Origin: Rhizobium sp. Q54
Lineage (GTDB): Bacteria; Bacteroidota; Bacteroidia; Flavobacteriales; Flavobacteriaceae
NCBI GenBank assembly: GCA_943324395.2
Contig: CALPLL020000050.1
Span: forward strand, 1 to 10,477
Direction: 5' to 3'
DNA: 10,477 nucleotides
A model generated the notes under the pieces. That model saw only the letters and a list, made by a program, of their open reading frames with translations, was not told the origin of the DNA and searched no databases. Below are positions 5,843 to 10,477 of this stretch, one piece after another; the stretch's first letter is position 1, and each line of letters opens with the position of its first letter. Both the position numbers and the translations under genes were made by a program.

Positions 5843-8800
5843 ATGGTAGACCAAAAACCTTATATCCCTGTACATAAAGTTCGAATTGTAACCGCTGCCT
5901 CTCTTTTTGATGGTCACGATGCGGCAATAAATATAATGCGAAGAATCATTCAATCTACTGGCGTTGAAGTGATTCATTTGGGTCATGATAGAAGTGTTGA
6001 AGAAGTTGTAAACACTGCAATTCAAGAAGATGCCAATGCGATTGCTATAACTTCCTATCAAGGGGGTCACAATGAATATTTTAAATACATGTACGATTTG
6101 CTAAAGCAAAAAGGAGCAGACCATATATTGCTATTTGGTGGTGGTGGAGGCGTAATACTTCCCTCTGAAATTGCCGATTTGCAGGCCTACGGAATTACAA
6201 GAATTTATTCACCAGACGATGGTCGTGCCATGGGATTGCAAGGAATGATTAATGATTTAGTTCAAAAATCTGATTTTGCTATTGGTGATAACATGAACGA
6301 TGAAACCAATCATTTAGAAGATAAAAATCCAAAAGCAATTGCAAGATTGATATCCTCAGCCGAAAATTTCCCTGAAGTTGCAAAACCATTTTTGGAGAAA
6401 ATCCAACTTAAAAATAAAAATTCAAAAACCCCAGTTTTAGGAATTACAGGAACGGGAGGTTCGGGAAAATCATCATTAGTAGACGAATTAGTTCGTCGTT
6501 TTCTAATCGATTTTCCAGAAAAAACAATCGGATTAATTTCCGTAGATCCATCCAAAAGAAAAACAGGAGGTGCTTTATTAGGCGACAGAATTAGAATGAA
6601 TGCAATTAATAATCCTCGTGTTTATATGCGTTCATTAGCTACCCGCCAATCTAATTTAGCACTTTCTAAATATGTTGCTGATGCTATTCAAGTATTAAAA
6701 GCAGCCAATTACGATTTAATTATCCTTGAAACTTCAGGAATCGGTCAATCAGATACGGAAATTATGGATCATTCTGATGTTTCACTTTATGTGATGACTC
6801 CTGAATTTGGTGCTGCTACACAATTAGAAAAAATCGATATGCTTGATTTTGCCGATTTAGTAGCTTTAAATAAATTCGATAAAAGAGGCGCTCTTGATGC
6901 AATTCGCGACGTTAAAAAACAATACCAACGAAATCATAATCTTTGGGACGTAAACCCAGATGAAATGCCAGTATTTGGAACCATTGCGTCTCAATTTAAC
7001 GATCCAGGGATGAATACGCTCTACAAATCTATTATGGATAAAATTGTAGAAAAAACGAGCAGTGATTTAAAATCTACTTTCAAAATCACTCGAGAAATGA
7101 GTGAAAAAATATTTGTAATTCCTCCTCATAGAACACGTTATTTATCTGAAATTGCTGAAAACAATCGTAAATATGATATTACGGCTATTGGACAACAAAA
7201 AGTCGCTCAAAAATTATACGGTATCTTTAAAACGATAGAAAGTATTTCTGGAGTTGAACCGATACTCTCTAAATCTGGTATAGAGATTTCTAATTCAAAT
7301 AATCAAAATCAAGATGATATAGTTTTGATTTCTTTATTGTTAAACCAATTTGAGAAAATCAAAATGGATTTAGATCCTTACAATTGGGAGATTATTTTAA
7401 ATTGGAATCATAAAGTTTCAAAATATAAAAATCCAGTTTACACTTTTAAAGTTCGTGACAAAGAAATTAATATTGCTACACATACAGAGAGTTTGTCACA
7501 CACTCAAATTCCTAAAATTGCCTTACCAAAATATGAAGCATGGGGCGATTTATTGAGATGGAATTTACAAGAAAATGTACCTGGAGAATTTCCATTTACC
7601 GCTGGTTTGTATCCTTTTAAAAGAGAAGGTGAGGATCCATCTCGAATGTTTGCTGGCGAAGGCGGTCCAGAACGAACTAATAAAAGGTTTCATTATGTAA
7701 GCGCTGGATTACCTGCAAAACGACTTTCTACCGCTTTTGATAGTGTTACTTTATATGGAAATGATCCTCATATCCGACCTGATATTTACGGTAAAATTGG
7801 TAATGCTGGAGTTTCTATTTGTTGTTTAGACGATGCTAAAAAATTGTATTCCGGTTTTGATTTAGTAAATACATTAACGTCGGTGAGTATGACTATAAAT
7901 GGACCTGCGCCAATGTTATTAGGATTTTTTATGAATGCTGCAATCGACCAACAATGCGAAATTTATATCAAGGAAAACGGTTTAGAGAAGGAAGTTGAGA
8001 GTAAAATAGCTACTATTTATAAACAAAAAGGCACCAAAAGACCTCAATATCAAGGGGATTTGCCAGAAGGAAATAATGGTTTGGGACTTATGCTTTTGGG
8101 TGTAACAGGTGATATGGTTTTACCTGCCACGGTTTATAATGAAATAAAAGCAAAAACACTTTCACAAGTTCGTGGAACGGTACAAGCCGACATTTTAAAA
8201 GAGGATCAAGCTCAGAATACTTGTATTTTTTCAACTGAATTTGCCCTTAGATTAATGGGTGATGTACAAGATTATTTTATTAAAAATAAAGTTAGAAATT
8301 TTTATTCGGTATCTATTTCTGGTTATCATATTGCTGAAGCGGGTGCAAACCCAATTTCTCAATTGGCATTTACACTTTCAAATGGGTTCACTTACGTGGA
8401 ATATTATTTGAGTCGTGGGATGGATATCAACGATTTTGGACCTAATTTATCTTTCTTTTTCTCCAATGGAATCGACCCTGAATATTCCGTTATTGGTCGT
8501 GTAGCGAGAAAAATTTGGGCGAAAGCAATGAAATACAAATACGGTGCTAACGAAAGAGCTCAAATGTTGAAATACCACATCCAAACATCGGGCCGTTCAT
8601 TACATGCTCAAGAAATTGATTTTAACGACATTCGAACCACATTACAAGCTTTATATGCCATTTACGATAATTGTAATTCGTTGCATACAAATGCTTATGA
8701 CGAAGCAATTACAACTCCAACGGAAGAATCGGTTCGTCGTGCTATGGCAATTCAGCTGATTATAAATAAGGAATTGGGCTTGGCCAAAAATGAAAATCCA

Positions 8801-9271
8801 ATTCAAGGTGCCTTCATCATTGAAGAATTAACGGATTTAGTAGAAGCCGCAGTTTTAGAAGAGTTTGATAGAATCACCGAGCGAGGCGGAGTTCTAGGCG
8901 CGATGGAAACGATGTACCAACGTTCAAAAATTCAAGAGGAAAGTTTGTATTATGAAACTTTAAAACACACCGGCGAATTCCCAATTATCGGAGTAAATAC
9001 TTTCTTGAGTTCAAAAGGATCGCCAACAATTATTCCGGCGGAAGTAATTCGTGCAACTGAAGTTGAAAAGCAATATCAAATTGATATGTTGAATAATCTC
9101 CATGAAACAAACGGAGATAAAGTGAATCTATATTTGAGCGATTTACAGGATGCAGCTATTAAAAATGAAAACTTGTTTGCTCACTTAATGGAAGCCACTA
9201 AAATTTGTTCTTTAGGTCAAATTACAAGTGCTTTATTTCAAGTTGGCGGTCAGTATAGGAGGAATATGTAA
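5843..9271 (+). CDS. icmF: Fused adenosylcobalamin-dependent acyl-CoA mutase with built-in G-protein chaperone (IcmF type)
   Basis: Fused isobutyryl-CoA mutase type enzyme, expected to interconvert isobutyryl-CoA and n-butyryl-CoA by a B12 radical carbon-skeleton rearrangement in the cytoplasm. It is often annotated simply as a methylmalonyl-CoA mutase family protein. The 1142 residues fall in IcmF order. First is the B12-binding domain (about 10-145) with DGHDAA (23-28), where H25 should be the lower axial cobalt ligand, and GGGGG (99-103). Next is a MeaB-like GTPase (about 195-470) with P-loop GTGGSGKSS (203-211), ETSGIGQ (296-302) and NKFD (343-346). Last is the mutase TIM barrel (about 560-1140) with [12 protein letters not shown] (590-601) and [11 protein letters not shown] (777-787). 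F603 and Q791 sit where methylmalonyl-CoA mutase has Tyr and the carboxylate-binding Arg, favouring a substrate without a carboxylate. It is about 50 residues longer than the roughly 1,090 I recall for studied IcmFs. The gene stands alone. Confidence 0.93.
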   Translation: MVDQKPYIPVHKVRIVTAASLFDGHDAAINIMRRIIQSTGVEVIHLGHDRSVEEVVNTAIQEDANAIAITSYQGGHNEYFKYMYDLLKQKGADHILLFGGGGGVILPSEIADLQAYGITRIYSPDDGRAMGLQGMINDLVQKSDFAIGDNMNDETNHLEDKNPKAIARLISSAENFPEVAKPFLEKIQLKNKNSKTPVLGITGTGGSGKSSLVDELVRRFLIDFPEKTIGLISVDPSKRKTGGALLGDRIRMNAINNPRVYMRSLATRQSNLALSKYVADAIQVLKAANYDLIILETSGIGQSDTEIMDHSDVSLYVMTPEFGAATQLEKIDMLDFADLVALNKFDKRGALDAIRDVKKQYQRNHNLWDVNPDEMPVFGTIASQFNDPGMNTLYKSIMDKIVEKTSSDLKSTFKITREMSEKIFVIPPHRTRYLSEIAENNRKYDITAIGQQKVAQKLYGIFKTIESISGVEPILSKSGIEISNSNNQNQDDIVLISLLLNQFEKIKMDLDPYNWEIILNWNHKVSKYKNPVYTFKVRDKEINIATHTESLSHTQIPKIALPKYEAWGDLLRWNLQENVPGEFPFTAGLYPFKREGEDPSRMFAGEGGPERTNKRFHYVSAGLPAKRLSTAFDSVTLYGNDPHIRPDIYGKIGNAGVSICCLDDAKKLYSGFDLVNTLTSVSMTINGPAPMLLGFFMNAAIDQQCEIYIKENGLEKEVESKIATIYKQKGTKRPQYQGDLPEGNNGLGLMLLGVTGDMVLPATVYNEIKAKTLSQVRGTVQADILKEDQAQNTCIFSTEFALRLMGDVQDYFIKNKVRNFYSVSISGYHIAEAGANPISQLAFTLSNGFTYVEYYLSRGMDINDFGPNLSFFFSNGIDPEYSVIGRVARKIWAKAMKYKYGANERAQMLKYHIQTSGRSLHAQEIDFNDIRTTLQALYAIYDNCNSLHTNAYDEAITTPTEESVRRAMAIQLIINKELGLAKNENPIQGAFIIEELTDLVEAAVLEEFDRITERGGVLGAMETMYQRSKIQEESLYYETLKHTGEFPIIGVNTFLSSKGSPTIIPAEVIRATEVEKQYQIDMLNNLHETNGDKVNLYLSDLQDAAIKNENLFAHLMEATKICSLGQITSALFQVGGQYRRNM

Positions 9272-9282
9272 GCAGAGAACCT

Positions 9283-9348
9283 CTTTTTGCGATGCAAAAA
9301 GGGTGTGAATCAATTTTTCAAGCTTTAGGGGGATCCTTATCTTTATAG
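9283..9348 (+). repeat. Hairpin-bearing tandem repeat, unit 1
   Basis: The unit begins with a perfect hairpin, CTTTTTGC (9283-9290), loop GAT, GCAAAAAG (9294-9301). It continues with a conserved stretch ending AGCTTTAGGGGGATC (9321-9335) and finishes with TTATCTTTATAG (9337-9348). Bases 9294-9335 match 9359-9400 with a single mismatch. The hairpin starts 12 bases after the mutase stop codon but has no T-tract, so it is not a canonical terminator. Confidence 0.8.
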
Positions 9349-9426
9349 CTTTTGCATGGCAAAAAGTGTGTGAATCAATTTTTCAAGCTTTAGGGGGATC
9401 ACTTCTAAAATGCATTATCTTTATAG
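9349..9426 (+). repeat. Hairpin-bearing tandem repeat, unit 2
   Basis: This unit directly abuts unit 1 and repeats its order: a slightly weaker hairpin (CTTTTGC 9349-9355 with GCAAAAAG 9359-9366), the 42-base conserved stretch (9359-9400) and the final TTATCTTTATAG (9415-9426). Thirteen extra bases lie between the GGATC and the final motif. The unit ends 23 bases before the ATG of the small secreted gene, so it forms most of that gene's upstream region. TATCTTTA (9416-9423) within it is a 7-of-8 match to the TAnnTTTG -7 box. Confidence 0.8.
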
Positions 9427-9449
9427 ATTAAAAATTCAATATCTAAAAA

Positions 9450-10019
9450 ATGAAAATAAAATTATTAATAGCCTTCGCATTTTTATCATTAACCACTTTT
9501 GGACAAATTACAGGTAAAGTTTCGGGTTTGAATATTACTAAACCTGTAACTGTAAACGACACAGTAATAAAAGTAGTTTATAAGAATAATAAAATTTCAA
9601 AGAATCCTCCAGCTGTATTTTTTAATAGCAAATTAGTAAGCTTTGACTTATTAAAAACCATAAATCCAGAAAGTATTGCAACTGTAAATGTAATTAAAAG
9701 AGACACCATTATTGATTCGGTAAAATATTATGGTCAACTTTATATTCAGGGAAAAATTACAAATAATCATAATTACATGAGCCTTAATGAATTCAAGCTG
9801 AAATACATAAGCCCAAGTGACAATTTTCCAGTTTTTCAAATAGATGGAAATATCGTGGACAACGATTACGATACTTGTTTGGTTGATGAAAAGTACATTC
9901 TAAAAGTTATTGTAACTCCAATTGAAAACACTAAGCAAAAAATAAAGATTGATTTTATCAATTTATTGACCAAATCAGCCAAGAATATTGAAGAAAGTAA
10001 CCAAATAATTATAAGGTAA
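9450..10019 (+). CDS. Small secreted hypothetical protein with TonB-plug-like motifs
   Basis: I do not recognise a named family. The 189-residue product has a clear signal peptide (MKIKLLIAFAFLSLTTFG, cleavage likely near Q19) and no lipobox, so it should be exported. Residues about 52-103 (PPAVFFNSKLVS, then INPESIATVNVIK at 71-83 and YYGQLYIQGK at 93-102) follow the pattern of the plug segment of TonB-dependent receptors and of short plug-like carboxy-terminal repeats in Bacteroidota (a named residue, 'NPxxIxxVNVIK', then 'YG...G.I'). Residues about 126-157 (FPVFQIDGNIVDNDYD to YILKVIVTP) look like a second, weaker copy. No barrel, TonB box or enzymatic motif is present. The start at 9450 lies just after a tandem repeat, and the stop is three bases from that of the convergent DUF1543 gene. 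It may be a lineage-specific periplasmic protein. Confidence 0.75.
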   Translation: MKIKLLIAFAFLSLTTFGQITGKVSGLNITKPVTVNDTVIKVVYKNNKISKNPPAVFFNSKLVSFDLLKTINPESIATVNVIKRDTIIDSVKYYGQLYIQGKITNNHNYMSLNEFKLKYISPSDNFPVFQIDGNIVDNDYDTCLVDEKYILKVIVTPIENTKQKIKIDFINLLTKSAKNIEESNQIIIR

Positions 10020-10022
10020 TAA

Positions 10023-10477
10023 TTATCCTAACTTCTCCAATTTCAAATACCCAATATGCAACTCGTCTTCAATTGCATTTTCAATTTCTGAGATTTTTAA
10101 AGCAAATTTATCTTTTAATTCAGGCGCTAGAATATCCTCAATGTTGTAAATATCATCAACATCAATTCCATATTTATCATCAATATGTGAGGTTGCACCT
10201 TCAAAGTCGAAGTGTTTGTAAAAACTTGTTGCTTTTGCTTTTTTTGTAGCTTCCGCCAATGTAACTCCGGTGGTTACAATTTTATAATGATATTCTTCAA
10301 ATTCATTTTCTTTATAACCACCAAGATTTATAAAGTAAAGCTGAGTAGTATTTGCAACAGCATTCTCCTTGGAAACAATTTCAATTTTATGATTATCAAC
10401 AATATTAACCTCCCGCCAGGCATCAATATGGATTCTACCTTTGGCTTCAGGCCAAAAGGATTTTAACTGAGGAACCA
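10023..10477 (-). CDS. DUF1543 domain protein (5' end beyond window)
   Basis: Minus-strand reading frame that stays open to the right edge; 150 C-terminal residues are visible, in frame from base 10475. It ends HIGYLKLEKLG. The segments FWPEAKGRIHIDAWREV, TTQLYFINLGGYKENEFEEYH and ATSHIDDKYGIDVDDIYNIEDI match my recollection of DUF1543, a small cytoplasmic family of unknown function. I estimate that about 30 N-terminal residues lie outside the window. TTG at 10257-10259 could be taken as a start, but this is unlikely because the upstream residues are well conserved and continuous with it. No signal peptide or membrane segment can be seen in the visible part. The family name comes from memory of sequence patterns, not a search. 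Confidence 0.8.
   Translation of the reverse strand, partial: VPQLKSFWPEAKGRIHIDAWREVNIVDNHKIEIVSKENAVANTTQLYFINLGGYKENEFEEYHYKIVTTGVTLAEATKKAKATSFYKHFDFEGATSHIDDKYGIDVDDIYNIEDILAPELKDKFALKISEIENAIEDELHIGYLKLEKLG

Noticed and set aside
9272..9400. Minus-strand reading through the tandem repeat (KLEKLIHTLFASQKEVLC) as a small protein
   Set aside because: It runs through repeat sequence without a plausible start, is interrupted by a stop in unit 2, and the same bases form hairpins; a repeat is the simpler explanation.
9283..9426. CRISPR array
   Set aside because: Only two adjoining units without spacers of even length, and no cas genes nearby.
10212..10466. Plus-strand open frame at the right edge
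   Set aside because: It is antisense to the continuous DUF1543 frame and its Phe/Ile-rich composition is typical of a shadow frame.

Overview
The window looks like a chromosomal segment from a Flavobacterium-like member of the Bacteroidota (Flavobacteriia). The signs are AT-rich DNA with A-rich leaders and few Shine-Dalgarno sites, promoter -7 boxes of the TAnnTTTG type, a secreted enzyme with a C-terminal type IX secretion (T9SS) sorting domain, and Bacteroidota-typical families (DUF4197, DUF1543, long fused acyl-CoA mutase). Most of the content is housekeeping or metabolic. No phage, insertion sequence, CRISPR array, tRNA, rRNA or defence locus was found.

Layout. Positions 27-95 hold a small structured intergenic element. 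It is followed by prfA (peptide release factor 1, 174-1250), its terminator (1289-1321), and pyrF (orotidine-5'-phosphate decarboxylase, 1370-2182). Convergent with pyrF is a secreted family 16 glycoside hydrolase (2185-3786, minus strand) with a T9SS C-terminal domain. Divergent from that is an alpha/beta hydrolase (3970-4752, plus). It converges on an exported DUF4197 protein (4877-5599, minus), with a hairpin terminator between them. A second copy of the structured element (5644-5710, minus) lies in the next divergent gap. Then comes the largest gene, an IcmF-type fused adenosylcobalamin-dependent acyl-CoA mutase (5843-9271, plus). Two tandem hairpin-bearing repeat units (9283-9426) separate it from a small secreted hypothetical gene (9450-10019, plus). 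The right edge carries a DUF1543 gene (10023 to beyond the end, minus), cut at its 5' end.

How the genes relate. There is no obvious multi-gene operon: strand changes are frequent and most genes look monocistronic. The functions are independent: translation termination, pyrimidine synthesis, beta-glucan degradation outside the cell, and B12-dependent branched acyl-CoA rearrangement. Two convergent gene pairs have stop codons only 2-3 bases apart with no terminator between them.

Most noteworthy: (1) a dispersed structured element in two copies whose apical stems differ in sequence but keep pairing; (2) a tandem repeat forming the leader of the small secreted gene; (3) that secreted protein, which seems to hold two copies of a TonB-plug-like motif without a barrel; (4) the IcmF protein, with acyl-binding residues of the isobutyryl-CoA type and an unusually long insertion in the mutase domain. 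I found no convincing new multi-gene system.
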